Source: Aureispira sp. CCB-QB1 (lineage in GTDB: Bacteria > Bacteroidota > Bacteroidia > Chitinophagales > Saprospiraceae). From it: 64,000 bases of DNA. Position numbers and translations under genes: made by a program. This document shows, one piece after another, positions 1-9,299 of this stretch. A model generated the notes under the pieces. It worked only from the letters and a program-made list of their open reading frames with translations, made no database searches and was not told the origin of the DNA. Location of the stretch: positions 1 to 64,000 of the forward strand of contig NZ_JHBV01000030.1 of assembly GCF_000724545.1 (NCBI RefSeq), in the 5' to 3' direction. The first letter of the stretch is position 1. The number at the start of each line of letters is the position of its first letter.

Positions 1-552
1 CCACCGCCACCAGCTCAAATCGAGGAAGTGGAGGAAGAAGTAGAAGAAGTGGAACAGGAAGATCAAGAAATAGAAGAGGATACAGAAATTAATGATACTC
101 CTACCGACTATGATGGTCCTTATGGAGATGGTCCAGCTCCAGAACCGGAGCCAGAACCAGAGCCGGAACCAGAGCCAGAGCCAGAAATCTTTACAATTGT
201 AGAGCAAATGCCTCGCTTCCCTGGTTGTGAAGATCAAGCAGGTGACAATAATGCAAAAAAAGCTTGTGCGGATCAGAAATTATTGAAGTTCATCTACGAA
301 AACATCAGCTATCCTACTATGGCTCGTGAAAACGGAATTGAAGGAATGTCTGTTGTAAGTTTTACCGTTATGGAAGATGGTTCTATCAAAGATGCTAAGA
401 TTTTGCGTGATCCAGGAGGAGGATGTGGAAAAGAAGCATTAAGAATCATTAACATGATGAATAGAATGCCTCAAAAATGGACTCCTGGAAAACAACGTGG
501 TAAAGCTGTACGTGTAAAATACAACTTGCCTGTTCGATTCAAATTAAACTAA
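1..552 (+). CDS. TonB-family energy-transducer protein, C-terminal part (5' end outside window)
   Basis: The frame is open from the first base of the window (P-P-P-P-A-Q-I-E-E), so this is the 3' part of a longer gene. A very acidic Glu/Val/Asp stretch is followed by about eight Glu-Pro repeats (nt 140-187), the kind of extended linker that spans the periplasm in TonB proteins. From about nt 190 the C-terminal TonB domain follows (MPRFPGCED, then SYPTMARENGIEG, and a VKYNLPVRFKLN end). Such domains contact TonB-dependent receptors to pass on energy from ExbBD; Bacteroidota have many paralogs, so the partner is unknown. The N-terminal membrane anchor cannot be seen. A strong terminator follows. 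Confidence 0.85.
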   Translation, partial: PPPPAQIEEVEEEVEEVEQEDQEIEEDTEINDTPTDYDGPYGDGPAPEPEPEPEPEPEPEPEIFTIVEQMPRFPGCEDQAGDNNAKKACADQKLLKFIYENISYPTMARENGIEGMSVVSFTVMEDGSIKDAKILRDPGGGCGKEALRIINMMNRMPQKWTPGKQRGKAVRVKYNLPVRFKLN

Positions 553-580
553 ACTATTTTTATAATAGTAACGATATAAA

Positions 581-617
581 AAGTGCTTCTCAATTAATGG
601 GAAGCACTTTTTTTTTT
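581..617 (+). terminator. Rho-independent terminator after the TonB-family gene
   Basis: A nine-base perfect stem, AAGTGCTTC (581-589) with GAAGCACTT (601-609), closes an 11-base loop and is followed by a run of T. It lies 29 nt after the stop codon. Confidence 0.9.
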
Positions 618-724
618 ACCTTCTTGCCAACAAGAAAACAATTTATAAAGACAAATTTTAGGGGATTAAAAAAACAGCAAACGACTTTAGGTAAACAAAT
701 TCTTTTATCTAAACTGTTTTAATT

Positions 725-1090
725 ATGATGAATCAGCAAATTCTTATTTTTTTTATAGGCTTGTCTTTCGTCCTTCTTTCCCTCTCCTCTTGTCAAACCG
801 AAGCCATTACCTATGATTGTACGGCTGTTGCTCCTACCTATACCAATCATATAAAATCTATTATGGATGCTAACTGTGCTTATAGTGGTTGTCATGATGC
901 TACAACAAAAGCCGATGGGATTAACCTTAGTAACTATGGTGCTGTTGTTTCAGAATCTTCTAGAGCAAGATTTATGGGAAGTATGCAGCACGAAGGCAGT
1001 TATAGTAGAATGCCAGAAGGAAAAGCTCAATTAAGCACTTCTGACTTGCAAAAAATCTACTGTTGGATTCAAAATGGCACTCCAGAATAA
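725..1090 (+). CDS. Cytochrome c-like lipoprotein with CX4CH haem motif
   Basis: A 121-residue lipoprotein. Residues 1-22 form a hydrophobic signal with lipobox LSSC (Cys23 lipidated). One putative haem-attachment site, CAYSGCH (51-57), has four residues between the cysteines instead of two, a spacing known from some c-type cytochromes. Met96 in SRMPEGK is a good candidate for the distal axial ligand, and the C-terminal helix (LQKIYCWIQNG) resembles the last helix of class I cytochromes c. Cys32 and Cys113 could form a disulfide. Haem binding is inferred, not proven. The role is probably electron transfer in the periplasm or at the outer membrane; the neighbours give no further clue. Confidence 0.6.
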   Translation: MMNQQILIFFIGLSFVLLSLSSCQTEAITYDCTAVAPTYTNHIKSIMDANCAYSGCHDATTKADGINLSNYGAVVSESSRARFMGSMQHEGSYSRMPEGKAQLSTSDLQKIYCWIQNGTPE

Positions 1091-1123
1091 ACTTTTCATA
1101 TTTCTAGAATTAACAATGCTATC

Positions 1124-1204
1124 TTGTTAGCAGTTAGCTTAGTTACTCCCTGCGGTCATCAGCCAGCAAGCTGGGTTTGCTGCTACTTCGTGGTCGTTGA
1201 TTCG
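1124..1204. repeat. Dispersed intergenic repeat family A, copy 1
   Basis: The segment 1179-1202 is the exact reverse complement of 45331-45354 (24 nt), and the part at 1141-1160 resembles the block at 45258-45285 (GGGAGTAAC...AAGCTAA). It lies in the 294-nt gap between the cytochrome-like gene and nadD; no gene is visible there. Confidence 0.7.
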
Positions 1205-1358
1205 TCTATTCGTAATATCAAAAAAGTGGTCTCTGTCAAAAGAAAACTGCTCTTTCATTGAATCAAAAGACCCTATCTAAAAGAATAGAGCCAATTATAA
1301 TACCAATCCATGCTTAGAATATGGATTGGTATTAGACCATAAACTCACCTTTTTTTCG

Positions 1359-1366
1359 TATTTTTG
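1359..1366 (+). promoter_or_regulatory. -7 promoter element for nadD
   Basis: TATTTTTG fits the Bacteroidota -7 consensus TAnnTTTG and lies 19 nt before the nadD ATG, giving a very short leader. It overlaps the upstream in-frame TTG at 1364, which argues against that codon as the start. Confidence 0.5.
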
Positions 1367-1384
1367 AAAAAACGAATAGAATAC

Positions 1385-1957
1385 ATGAAAATAGGACTTT
1401 TTTTTGGCTCTTTTAATCCCATTCATACAGGACATTTAATCATTGCTAATCACATTGTAGAAAATACTCCTTTGGAAGAACTTTGGCTGGTAGTTACCCC
1501 ACACAATCCACATAAAAAACGGGCTACTTTGGCGAATGATTATGATCGATTGCATTTGGTCAACCTAAGTATTGAGGGACATTTGAAGTTACGATCTTGT
1601 AATATTGAATTTGAGTTACCCAAACCTTCTTTTACCATTGATACTCTAACCTATCTCAAAGAAAAACACCCAGAGCATGATTTTGTATTGATTATGGGTG
1701 GAGATAATTTAGGGTCTTTCCATAAATGGAAAAATTACGAAGTCATTTTAGCTAACTACGAAATTTATGTCTATAGTCGTCCTAATTATGATTTAGGTGC
1801 CCTACAAGAACATCCTAGTATTCATATGGTGGAAGCCCCTTTGATGGAAATCTCTTCCTCTGTTATTAGAAAATTAATTAAAGAGCGTAAGTCTATTCGA
1901 TATTGGGTTCCTGATAAAGTTTTGGAAGAAATAGAACAATCGGGAATGTACTTGTAA
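1385..1957 (+). CDS. nadD: Nicotinate-nucleotide adenylyltransferase
   Basis: A 190-residue enzyme that adenylates nicotinate mononucleotide to nicotinate adenine dinucleotide in NAD biosynthesis (cytoplasm). The nucleotidyltransferase signature GSFNPIHTGH sits at residues 8-17, and the C-terminal SSxxIR motif appears as ISSSVIRKL. Length and overall pattern are those of NadD. I chose ATG 1385 rather than TTG 1364: it places the GSFNP motif at the usual distance from the N-terminus and clears the -7 promoter element. The next gene starts 54 nt downstream on the same strand, but no functional link to it is evident. Confidence 0.95.
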   Translation: MKIGLFFGSFNPIHTGHLIIANHIVENTPLEELWLVVTPHNPHKKRATLANDYDRLHLVNLSIEGHLKLRSCNIEFELPKPSFTIDTLTYLKEKHPEHDFVLIMGGDNLGSFHKWKNYEVILANYEIYVYSRPNYDLGALQEHPSIHMVEAPLMEISSSVIRKLIKERKSIRYWVPDKVLEEIEQSGMYL

Positions 1958-2011
1958 CATTTTTATATCGTGATGGCTCTTGTTAACTTTTCAACTTCTA
2001 GAAATTACTCC

Positions 2012-3094
2012 ATGCACTATTTTTTTATCTTTTGGCTATACTATTGTTGCTGCTCTTGCCAATCGGCAGAATCGACATCAACGGTTGTGGAGGTTCCTAG
2101 TCCATCTATCACAGATAGCTTAACAGCATGGGAACAAAATTTATTAGCAATTCCTGAAATCATACAAGATACCATTGCTCAAGAGCTTTATATTAAGTCA
2201 TTGCCCAAGCTTCCTGACACAAAGAATTTTTTTGGAAATTTGCAACTGAATGCCTTACAACATGGCAGTAGAAAGTCATTGAGAAAGGTCTATCAAAATA
2301 TTGCAACCCCTTATCAAAATAATGCTTACGAACGCACCAAACATTTAGACTTATCCTATCAAAACATCTACTACATCCCCAATAAAGTTGCCAACTATCC
2401 CAACCTAAGGTATCTATCATTGAGCAACAATAGGGTTCAAGCCCTCAACCCTAATTTGGCTTCTTGCAAACAACTTAGAAAGCTTGACCTTTCGTCCAAT
2501 GGCATGTTACAACTCCCTATGGGTTTATCATTGCTTACACAGATTGACGAATTGGTATTGGCTGATAATCGCTTAAATTCGCTACCCAATTACTTTTCAA
2601 ATTTAACCAATTTAAAAACAGTTGACATCAGCAATCTACACACAGGAATGTCTGAGTTTTACAATAACTTTACTAAATTTCCTATGGTATTAACTCGAAT
2701 GTCAAACGTTGAAAAATTGTTTTTGGAGAAACTCCCCATACGAAGCTTGCCTAAAAGCATTCAAAATATGACAAAGCTTCAAGTTTTGAGTTTGAATGGG
2801 AATCGTGTCATCAACCTAAATCAAGCATTTAATGCTTTGGCGAATGTTCCCGATCTTATTGCCTTAGACCTTTCATTTATTGGTCGTAAAACGCTCCCAC
2901 AAAGCATTCAAAAATTAAAAAATCTAAAAATATTGGTGTGGCACGAAGAAAAACAAAGGAACCGTGCTTTTGTAGAAGAAACATTGCAAAAATGGCTGCC
3001 CAATACCAAAATATATTATGGAAAAAAAGGAATGGCAACGCTCTTTCTTAGAGGCAATACCGTAACTACTATTCGTACTATTGGAAATGAATGA
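2012..3094 (+). CDS. Leucine-rich-repeat lipoprotein
   Basis: A 360-residue exported protein. The N-terminus (MHYFFIFWLYYCCCSCQS) is a short hydrophobic signal with a cysteine cluster; Cys16 before Gln-Ser-Ala is the most likely lipidated residue. After a linker, about eight leucine-rich repeats follow (roughly residues 105-310), with units such as LRKLDLSSNGMLQLP and LVLADNRLNSLPNYFSNLTNL. LRR surfaces usually bind proteins; no enzyme domain is present. Upstream in-frame GTG 1970 and ATG 1973 exist, but they would put 14 polar residues before the signal, so ATG 2012 is preferred. It converges with the WG-repeat gene, sharing a terminator hairpin. Confidence 0.8.
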   Translation: MHYFFIFWLYYCCCSCQSAESTSTVVEVPSPSITDSLTAWEQNLLAIPEIIQDTIAQELYIKSLPKLPDTKNFFGNLQLNALQHGSRKSLRKVYQNIATPYQNNAYERTKHLDLSYQNIYYIPNKVANYPNLRYLSLSNNRVQALNPNLASCKQLRKLDLSSNGMLQLPMGLSLLTQIDELVLADNRLNSLPNYFSNLTNLKTVDISNLHTGMSEFYNNFTKFPMVLTRMSNVEKLFLEKLPIRSLPKSIQNMTKLQVLSLNGNRVINLNQAFNALANVPDLIALDLSFIGRKTLPQSIQKLKNLKILVWHEEKQRNRAFVEETLQKWLPNTKIYYGKKGMATLFLRGNTVTTIRTIGNE

Positions 3095-3097
3095 ATA

Positions 3098-3131
3098 GTA
3101 TCCGATGCTTCTACCGAAGCGGGTATTTTTT
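3098..3131 (+). terminator. Terminator between convergent genes
   Basis: The hairpin GCTTC-TACC-GAAGC is extended by TATCC/GGGTA with one G-T wobble and followed by T6 in the plus direction. It ends the LRR gene and overlaps the last codons of the opposing WG-repeat gene. Confidence 0.6.
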
Positions 3132-4613
3132 AACATGACCATCTGGGTGTATCAAAACTACTTCTTTATTTTTATATTTGTATTTATAAGAACTATACTC
3201 AGCTGGAACAATGACACGTCCTCCTGCAGCTACAACTCCCCAAAGTCCTTTTACTTTGACCATATAAGTTCTATTCGGAAGCGCATACATATCTTCATAC
3301 TTAGGAGGCAAAATAACTCCTTTGGTAATCGAGACAATCCCCCATTTACCATTTTTTAAGACAAAGAAAAATTTCTTTTTAGGTCGATAATCAAATTGAT
3401 CATAAATAACAGGAATCATTTCCTTTCCCTGCCCATTTAACACTCCCCATTTAGTCCCCTTTTGCACCATAAACTGATTGGCATTCATAACATGAATTTT
3501 AGAATAAGCAATGGGAATAATTTGTTCACCTTCTACCGTTAACATCCCCCATTTAGTGCCTTTTTTGACCATCACACGATTAATATCTTCATAGTATTGC
3601 ACATCGTTATACGCCAAATCAAAAAGCGTTTGATCATTATAATAATAATCGATTTTATCGCCTAATCGAACTTTTAGTTTAAAGTTATTTTCATCAATCC
3701 AAATATCGCTATATTCAATTGGTACCGCAGTATGTACTTGGTCACTAGTATCTATCCTCAACAAGCCTACTTTTTTATCCTTCCCTACCAAGACACTATT
3801 CAAGTATTTCAAGAAAAATGGAGACATAAAATCATATTCAAAAGGCAGAATTTCTTTTGCATTAATATCTAACAAACCAAACTTACCCTGTTCTCTAACC
3901 ACAAAGTAACGAGAGAAATAATCAATATCATCGTATTTTTTTTCTGTCTGACAAGGGTTATCCTTAATCCAGTTATAAACCGACCATTTCTTGCCAATTT
4001 TCACACGAGTGTGGCTAATATATTGGTGATCCCCTATTTGATCAAAACAAGTAGGAATTAACTCCTCTCCTTTGGCATTTTTTAGCCCCCACTTAGCTCC
4101 TTTTTTGACCTTATAACGGTAACCATCAAACAAAATATCATCGTAGATCGCTTCTAAAACAGGGGTTCCATCAGTATTTAGGACACCATATTTATCGCCG
4201 ATTTCAATACTGATATAAGGATGTTGACGTTTAGATATATAGTTTAAAGCATCGTATTGTACAGGCACCCAAACGCTACGATCGTCCCCCAACATTCCCC
4301 ATTTGCCATTTTCTTTGATTCTATAAAAACCTTTTTTTTCTTGATGCAAGTAACGATAAGTTATAGTATCATACTTAGCCTTGGTTAACTTTTCTTTGGT
4401 TTTATCATCATAAAATCCCCAATTAAATCGCTCTCCATCCCAAACTTTATAAATACCATCTACATACAAAAACTCCTGCCCTTTTTCCAAACCTTCTGTT
4501 GGGTCTTTAATTTGAAAGGCATATTTTTTTTGATAATTACTAGAATCCTGCTGTGCGACAGCTATTTGTAACGTAAAAAATAAGGTAAAAAAAATACTGA
4601 TTTTATAATGCAT
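3111..4613 (-). CDS. Exported WG-repeat protein
   Basis: A 500-residue protein with a cleavable signal peptide (MHYKISIFFTLFFTLQIAVA, then QQDSS). The mature part is made almost entirely of about eleven WG repeats, each 35-45 residues with a KWG(L/M/V) core followed by a hydrophobic strand and a P-x-x-Y-D/E turn (GKWGMLG, AKWGLKN, TKWGVLN, GLWGVVA). Repeats in the middle (KFGLLD, KKVGLL) are degenerate. WG repeats are common in Bacteroidota envelope proteins, but their function is poorly known. There is no C-terminal sorting domain or lipobox, so a periplasmic location is the simplest reading. It is monocistronic and followed on its 5' side by a repeat-rich gap. Confidence 0.8.
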   Translation of the reverse strand: MHYKISIFFTLFFTLQIAVAQQDSSNYQKKYAFQIKDPTEGLEKGQEFLYVDGIYKVWDGERFNWGFYDDKTKEKLTKAKYDTITYRYLHQEKKGFYRIKENGKWGMLGDDRSVWVPVQYDALNYISKRQHPYISIEIGDKYGVLNTDGTPVLEAIYDDILFDGYRYKVKKGAKWGLKNAKGEELIPTCFDQIGDHQYISHTRVKIGKKWSVYNWIKDNPCQTEKKYDDIDYFSRYFVVREQGKFGLLDINAKEILPFEYDFMSPFFLKYLNSVLVGKDKKVGLLRIDTSDQVHTAVPIEYSDIWIDENNFKLKVRLGDKIDYYYNDQTLFDLAYNDVQYYEDINRVMVKKGTKWGMLTVEGEQIIPIAYSKIHVMNANQFMVQKGTKWGVLNGQGKEMIPVIYDQFDYRPKKKFFFVLKNGKWGIVSITKGVILPPKYEDMYALPNRTYMVKVKGLWGVVAAGGRVIVPAEYSSYKYKYKNKEVVLIHPDGHVKKYPLR

Positions 4614-4730
4614 ATCGATTTAAAATTATAGTCCTTGATTTTATAAATGTACCAATCCTTGGTAAAATAAAAAACGTCTTAATATTAAAACTAGTATGTG
4701 TTTTGTTTTTTTATGGCGCTTATTAGACAT

Positions 4731-4899
4731 TAAGTAATCGTTCATAAAAATTTATAGGCAAAATAGAATTCTTTTTGCACTGTTCTTCATCAAAAAATCT
4801 CGTTTTAGCCCGCTAAAACTTCAATTCTTTTCTTTGAACAGCACTAAAAACAATTACATTTTTAACTATACTTTTTTCTGTCCACTTACTTATCACGAA
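4731..4899 (+). repeat. 169-nt structured element, family B copy 1
   Basis: This block aligns without gaps to the reverse complement of 39388-39556 (about 134 of 169 positions identical, counted by hand). The ends are complementary (TAAGTAA at the start, TTACTTA near the end). A central perfect hairpin, GTTTTAGC-CC-GCTAAAAC (4802-4819), is flanked by CTGTTC/GAACAG. It has stops in the frames examined, so it is not a gene. It occupies much of the 418-nt gap between the WG-repeat gene and the metallophosphoesterase. Confidence 0.8.
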
Positions 4900-4959
4900 T
4901 TAATTTGTATAGCTAAAAAATAGCATTTTCCAATTTCTCATAAAACCAATTCGTGATAA
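4890..4959. repeat. 12-bp perfect inverted repeat at the edge of element B1
   Basis: TTATCACGAATT (4890-4901) and AATTCGTGATAA (4948-4959) are exact reverse complements separated by 46 nt. The left arm includes the last bases of element B1. The 10-mer TTATCACGAA recurs at 25983, 38624 and, inverted, at 39388, always between genes. Confidence 0.7.
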
Positions 4960-5031
4960 TGTCTTTTTGGGGAGCATTGAGCAGATTTGTAGTAAGTAAG
5001 AACAAGTTCTAAAACTAGATTTAAAGCCTCC

Positions 5032-5781
5032 TTACTTATTCTGAAAAAAAACGTCTTGCTCCTCTATCCAAATACTTAAAACCCCTGTTGTCTTACAGCC
5101 TTGATCTAGATTGATAACATTACCCATTTTTTGTGGAATCGACCAATTATACTTAATCGTTGGCGTATGCCCGATGTAAATTTTCTCAAATTGATCTATT
5201 TTTGTTACTTTTTTATCAACCCAAGCCCCCTCCTGTTCCAAATTCCATAATTGTACCACTTTTCGAAACAAGGTTCTATCCCATAGCAACGACTCTGGAT
5301 AAAATTGCAACGATGCTTCAAAGCCCATTTGATAATCAAAACCAGCATGTACAAATAATTTTTGGTTTTCGATGTGATATAATTTTAACTTATCAAAAAA
5401 TGCCGTTTTATGCCTCAAAATTTCCGCATCACTTCGTTGCGCATAAGATAGATAGGTAGACAAACCACCACTCAGCATCCAGTCTCTGTATTTGGTAGTT
5501 ATAAATCGATCTACTCTAAATTGTTCAAAATTTTGATTCAGTACCTCCAAAAACCATTCTTCATGATTCCCTTTCAAGTAAATATTTTCAAAGGGCGATG
5601 CTGCTTGCAACGCAATCAACTTATCTACCACCTCATAAGAATACTTCCAACCATCAATATAATCTCCCAAACAAATAATTCGATCTTCGCTAGGAGAATA
5701 ATGGGCTGCCTTCAAAGCACTTTCTAGTGCATCAATACTGCCGTGAATATCTCCGATAACTAATGTTCTTTTATATTCCAT
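5032..5781 (-). CDS. Metallophosphoesterase, serine/threonine protein phosphatase type
   Basis: A 249-residue cytoplasmic protein of the calcineurin-like phosphoesterase superfamily. All metal-binding motifs are visible in order: GDIHG (10-14), LGDYIDGW, KGNHEEWF, then FVHAGF and IGHTPT. This set is typical of the PrpA/lambda-phosphatase branch, which removes phosphate from proteins using two metal ions, but diadenosine tetraphosphatases look similar and the substrate cannot be decided here. No signal peptide is present. It stands alone between two repeat-containing gaps. Confidence 0.85.
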   Translation of the reverse strand: MEYKRTLVIGDIHGSIDALESALKAAHYSPSEDRIICLGDYIDGWKYSYEVVDKLIALQAASPFENIYLKGNHEEWFLEVLNQNFEQFRVDRFITTKYRDWMLSGGLSTYLSYAQRSDAEILRHKTAFFDKLKLYHIENQKLFVHAGFDYQMGFEASLQFYPESLLWDRTLFRKVVQLWNLEQEGAWVDKKVTKIDQFEKIYIGHTPTIKYNWSIPQKMGNVINLDQGCKTTGVLSIWIEEQDVFFQNK

Positions 5782-5872
5782 TTTGATGTGTTTAGATATC
5801 AGTTTTTAAATCAATGGCATAAAAAAGTATAGATAAATTCAACGATGCTTGCTACTACATGAAGTTGCTTGC

Positions 5873-5904
5873 CTTAATGAGCTATTATCTTAATGAGCTA
5901 TTAT
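5873..5904. repeat. 16-bp tandem duplication
   Basis: CTTAATGAGCTATTAT occurs twice in direct tandem (5873-5888 and 5889-5904) in the gap between the Hsp70 gene and the phosphatase gene. It looks like a recent slippage duplication. Confidence 0.9.
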
Positions 5905-5906
5905 TA

Positions 5907-5935
5907 AAAGAAAAAGGAAACTGCAAACAGTTCCC
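5907..5935 (-). terminator. Terminator of the Hsp70 gene
   Basis: Read on the minus strand, GGGAACTG-TTTG-CAGTTTCC forms an eight-pair stem with one G-T wobble, followed by a T-rich run (TTTTTCTTTT). It lies just after the stop codon of the Hsp70 gene. Confidence 0.85.
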
Positions 5936-5960
5936 TTCCTTTTCTTAACAACTATTCTGT

Positions 5961-7823
5961 TTATAGTTTTTTTCCCTTCATCGCATTGGCGATATTAGCA
6001 TCCAAAGCTCGATGTGCCAATGGCGTTGTATATTCGTTTAGTTCTTCCATTCGTTGATGAATCAAATCTTTGTCTTCACCCTTAGAAGCTGTTTCAAGAG
6101 CTGTTACCAACTCCATTGTCTTCTCTACCTCTTCTTTGGTCAATATGGTGACATTTTGTTGGATAAATTTACGAGAAGCCAATACGACATTTTGAGCTTC
6201 GGTACGAGCCTCAATCAACGCCCGTACAGCCATATCTCCTTTAGCATTCTGAATTGACTCTAATAGCATACGCCCCATTTCTTCTTCAGAAATCCCATAA
6301 GGAGAACGCATTTCTACTGTTTGCTCTACCCCTGAGCGTAATTCTTTTGCCCGAACTTTTAAAATACCATCCGCATTCAACAGAAAATGAATTTCAATTT
6401 TGGGAATTCCTGCCGCCATTGGAGGTATGCCACGCAAAACAAACTCTCCTAACTTTCTATTATCAGCAACCAAATCACGTTCACCTTGATATACAGCTAC
6501 TTTTAGGTTGGTTTGCCCATCTACCGAAGTAGTATATTGACGACCAGCTTTGATTGGAACTTTTGTATTTCTCGCTATAATGGTATCCATTAGCCCTCCT
6601 ACTGTTTCAATTCCCAACGACAAAGGCGTTACATCTAATAACAATATATCCTGATTATTTCCTGCCAAAATATCCGCTTGCACTGCGGCGCCCAAAGCAA
6701 CAACTTCATCTGGATTAAGCGTATTGTTAAGCTTTTTATCAAAAAACTGTCCTACCCGTTGCTGTATTAAATCCATTCGAGTCGAGCCACCTACCATAAT
6801 AACTTCATCAATATCTCTAATACTTAACTCTGCATCTTTGAGTGCATTTTCGCAAGCTGCCAAAGTTCGTTGTACCAAAGGTTGCACCATTTCTTCAAAT
6901 TGATCTTTGGTCATTTGGCAAGTAATTCCAGCGATAGTTGTTTCAAAAGTAGCTTTCTTTGCAAAAGATTTTTTGGCTGCTTCTGCTGCTAATCGAAGTT
7001 CTTGTGTCAGTGCGGCATTATTATCTGTATCAAATTTGTAGGTATCCATCCAATATTGCTGAATCGCACGATCAAAGTCATCCCCTCCCAAGAAAGTATC
7101 TCCATTTGTAGACAACACCTCAAAGATACCATGTTCTATCTTAAGAATAGAAATATCAAATGTTCCGCCTCCCAAATCATAAACAGCAACCGTTTTAATA
7201 TCATCTGCATCCAACCCAATTCCATATGCCAAACTTGCCGCAGTGGGTTCATTGACAATACGCAAGACATCCAGTCCTGCTAATTTCCCTGCATCCCGTG
7301 TTGCTTGACGTTGGGCATCGTTAAAATAAGCAGGAACTGTAATAACGGCACGAGTCACCTCAGCACCAAGCGTTTTCTCAATACGTCGTTTGAGTTGTGC
7401 CAAAATTTTTGCCGACAATTCAATTGGCGTATAAAATTTATCCTTAATCCTAATTTTAACCAAGCTATCTTCTACCTCATTATCAATAATTTGATAAGAA
7501 AAAAAGCGCTTATAGTCTTCCACATCTTGATACGATTTTCCCATCAATCGCTTAATCGAAAAAATAGTATTCTCTGGATCTGTCACTAATTTTTCAATCG
7601 CATCATGCCCTACCACTACAGAATTTTCATTTTCAAAATGTATAATAGATGGGACTAAGGCATTTTTACCAATATGATCCGTAACAACAGTCGGCGTTCC
7701 ATCTAACATATAAGCAACTAAACTATTTGTTGTTCCTAGGTCTATACCAATAATAACGTTTTCTTTTGGTACTTCTACTTCTTTTAATGTTCCCTTCGTT
7801 AAGTCTATTGGAATTTTTGCCAT
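5961..7823 (-). CDS. hscA: Hsp70-family chaperone, HscA-like
   Basis: A 620-residue Hsp70. The N-terminal ATPase has the phosphate-1 signature GIDLGTTNS (26-34), [10 protein letters not shown] and the MVGGSTRM loop; the substrate-binding domain follows ([14 protein letters not shown]). A 25-residue extension precedes the ATPase core, and the C-terminal lid is short, with no EEVD tail. These points match the Bacteroidota proteins usually named HscA (iron-sulfur cluster assembly chaperone) better than the main DnaK, which is longer. No hscB, iscU or ferredoxin gene is adjacent, so a general DnaK role cannot be excluded. A possible minus-strand -7 box, TACTTTTG, lies at 8031-8038. The 436-nt gap upstream holds nothing else that I can identify. 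Confidence 0.75.
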   Translation of the reverse strand: MAKIPIDLTKGTLKEVEVPKENVIIGIDLGTTNSLVAYMLDGTPTVVTDHIGKNALVPSIIHFENENSVVVGHDAIEKLVTDPENTIFSIKRLMGKSYQDVEDYKRFFSYQIIDNEVEDSLVKIRIKDKFYTPIELSAKILAQLKRRIEKTLGAEVTRAVITVPAYFNDAQRQATRDAGKLAGLDVLRIVNEPTAASLAYGIGLDADDIKTVAVYDLGGGTFDISILKIEHGIFEVLSTNGDTFLGGDDFDRAIQQYWMDTYKFDTDNNAALTQELRLAAEAAKKSFAKKATFETTIAGITCQMTKDQFEEMVQPLVQRTLAACENALKDAELSIRDIDEVIMVGGSTRMDLIQQRVGQFFDKKLNNTLNPDEVVALGAAVQADILAGNNQDILLLDVTPLSLGIETVGGLMDTIIARNTKVPIKAGRQYTTSVDGQTNLKVAVYQGERDLVADNRKLGEFVLRGIPPMAAGIPKIEIHFLLNADGILKVRAKELRSGVEQTVEMRSPYGISEEEMGRMLLESIQNAKGDMAVRALIEARTEAQNVVLASRKFIQQNVTILTKEEVEKTMELVTALETASKGEDKDLIHQRMEELNEYTTPLAHRALDANIANAMKGKKL

Positions 7824-8259
7824 AACGTTTTATTTGTTCTCATTTTGTTGGTTCTTGTACAAATCATGTTTTTACTATTATTATAGTACGTAAAAAATCA
7901 ACGAACTACTTATATATAAATACACATTATTTATCAAAGAACAGTTTTGTTTAAACTAAAAAGTTTGCCTGCTGTATTTCAGACAACATATTATCACACA
8001 AGTTTGTTGATATCTTATATGAATTAGCCACAAAAGTACTAAGAACCAACTATAATTTAAACCTATTGGTCTAAAAACATTTGTTCTTCTTTAACAAAAT
8101 GAAATTCTCCTTCTAGTTTTTATGCTTCATTTTCTTCTTTTAGTTTTTTATTTTTAATATAAGGCAGTGTCCTCTCCAATAGAAAAAGAAAAATGGTTTG
8201 TTTTTTCAGTTTTTTTTTCTTAAATTTACTCGAATTCTTAAAGTCCACCTATTGGAGTA

Positions 8260-9225
8260 TTGGGCTTTGTAGGTAATTGTTTCTATCAATCATTTTTAAC
8301 CCATTTTACTGTGGCATTTAATATTCTAACCAAATTCAAACCGGATCAAATAAAAAGTAGAAATCTTGATACTGGCTTTTTGAGTAAGTATTATAAAGGT
8401 ATACAAAACATACTGATTCAAAAGACGCATGTTGAGCAAACAACAGAGTATTTCTTTTGTGAGAATTATACTGCTGATGAGCATCTACTAGTTTTTGGTA
8501 CACCCACAGCAACGCAAAAAATGCTATTTAAGGCAGCAGGAAAAGGGCAAGAAGGATTTGATAAGACAAAAGTCTCGATGGGAACTTGTTTTATTTTGAA
8601 CGAAAAAGGCAGCAAAGTACTTTGTCTTTATCCCAATTTATCGCTAGCTAAAGGCAAAAAAGCTAGTGTCATGAGGACACTAAAAAAAATGCAACGTACT
8701 TCATTAAAATTAATTGATGAAATTCGTTGGTTAGATGCTCCTCTTATGGTCGATTCTGAAGATCCTTCGAAAATAGAACAGGTTGTTGACCCCAATACTT
8801 CGAATACTGAAAACAATCAAACGGTACTGGTTAGTACAGAGGAAATTGTAGATAAAGCCAAAAACTTAAAACGGGGAATTGAAAAATTGGTAAAGGATGT
8901 CATGCCTCGTTATAAAAAGAGAGAAACCACCAATAACGATGCTGCTTTTGTAAAAGCGCTTCGAAAAGCAGGGCATCTTTTTTTAGCGCAATTAACTCAA
9001 ACCGATGAAAAAACTAGAAATAGTTTTACTTCTCAGAAAAAAGTTTTGGAATCTGGATTACCTCAATGGAAAGAGTTAGAATCAAGAATTCATTCACAAA
9101 AAAGCAAAGCAGAAAGTAGGGCAACATTAAAAAAATCACTACTAGGAGTAGTTGAAAAAATGAATGAACGCCGATCTGAAATAAAAACAATTTTGAAACG
9201 AGTAAACCTTAAAACACTTGGATAA
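8260..9225 (+). CDS. Protein of unknown function, coiled C-terminal half
   Basis: A 321-residue protein I do not recognise. The frame opens after a stop at 8239-8241 and contains no ATG before residue 88, so the start must be TTG 8260 or another non-ATG codon; GGAG lies just upstream (8254-8257). Residues 30-160 look globular (SKYYKGIQNILIQ, LLVFGTPTATQKM, CFILNEKGSKVLCLYP), then an acidic Ser/Asn linker (about 165-195), then a Lys/Arg-rich helical region likely to form coiled coils. No signal peptide or membrane segment is obvious. The next gene, 74 nt downstream, has a similar plan (globular head, acidic linker, helical tail), suggesting the two act together. Confidence 0.6.
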   Translation: MGFVGNCFYQSFLTHFTVAFNILTKFKPDQIKSRNLDTGFLSKYYKGIQNILIQKTHVEQTTEYFFCENYTADEHLLVFGTPTATQKMLFKAAGKGQEGFDKTKVSMGTCFILNEKGSKVLCLYPNLSLAKGKKASVMRTLKKMQRTSLKLIDEIRWLDAPLMVDSEDPSKIEQVVDPNTSNTENNQTVLVSTEEIVDKAKNLKRGIEKLVKDVMPRYKKRETTNNDAAFVKALRKAGHLFLAQLTQTDEKTRNSFTSQKKVLESGLPQWKELESRIHSQKSKAESRATLKKSLLGVVEKMNERRSEIKTILKRVNLKTLG

Positions 9226-9299
9226 AATATAGCATTTTGCTTCATGGATTACTCTTATCTGTAATTTTAACATTCACACTTAAAAAAACATAAAAACCA

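Noticed and set aside
1364-1384. TTG at 1364 as start of nadD
   Set aside because: It overlaps the -7 promoter element and would add seven residues before the conserved N-terminus; ATG 1385 fits the family.
3105-3359. Plus-strand open frame opposite the WG-repeat gene
   Set aside because: It lies inside the well-supported WG-repeat gene on the other strand and has no signal or domain of its own.
5961-7823. Main cellular DnaK
   Set aside because: It has an N-terminal extension, a short lid and no EEVD-like end or adjacent grpE/dnaJ, so HscA-type is more likely, though not certain.
8193-8275. ATG at 8193 as a start for the unknown gene at 8260, joined by a frameshift
   Set aside because: This frame is different and ends at a TAA just after 8260; its product is a low-complexity Phe/Leu stretch, and nothing supports a frameshift.
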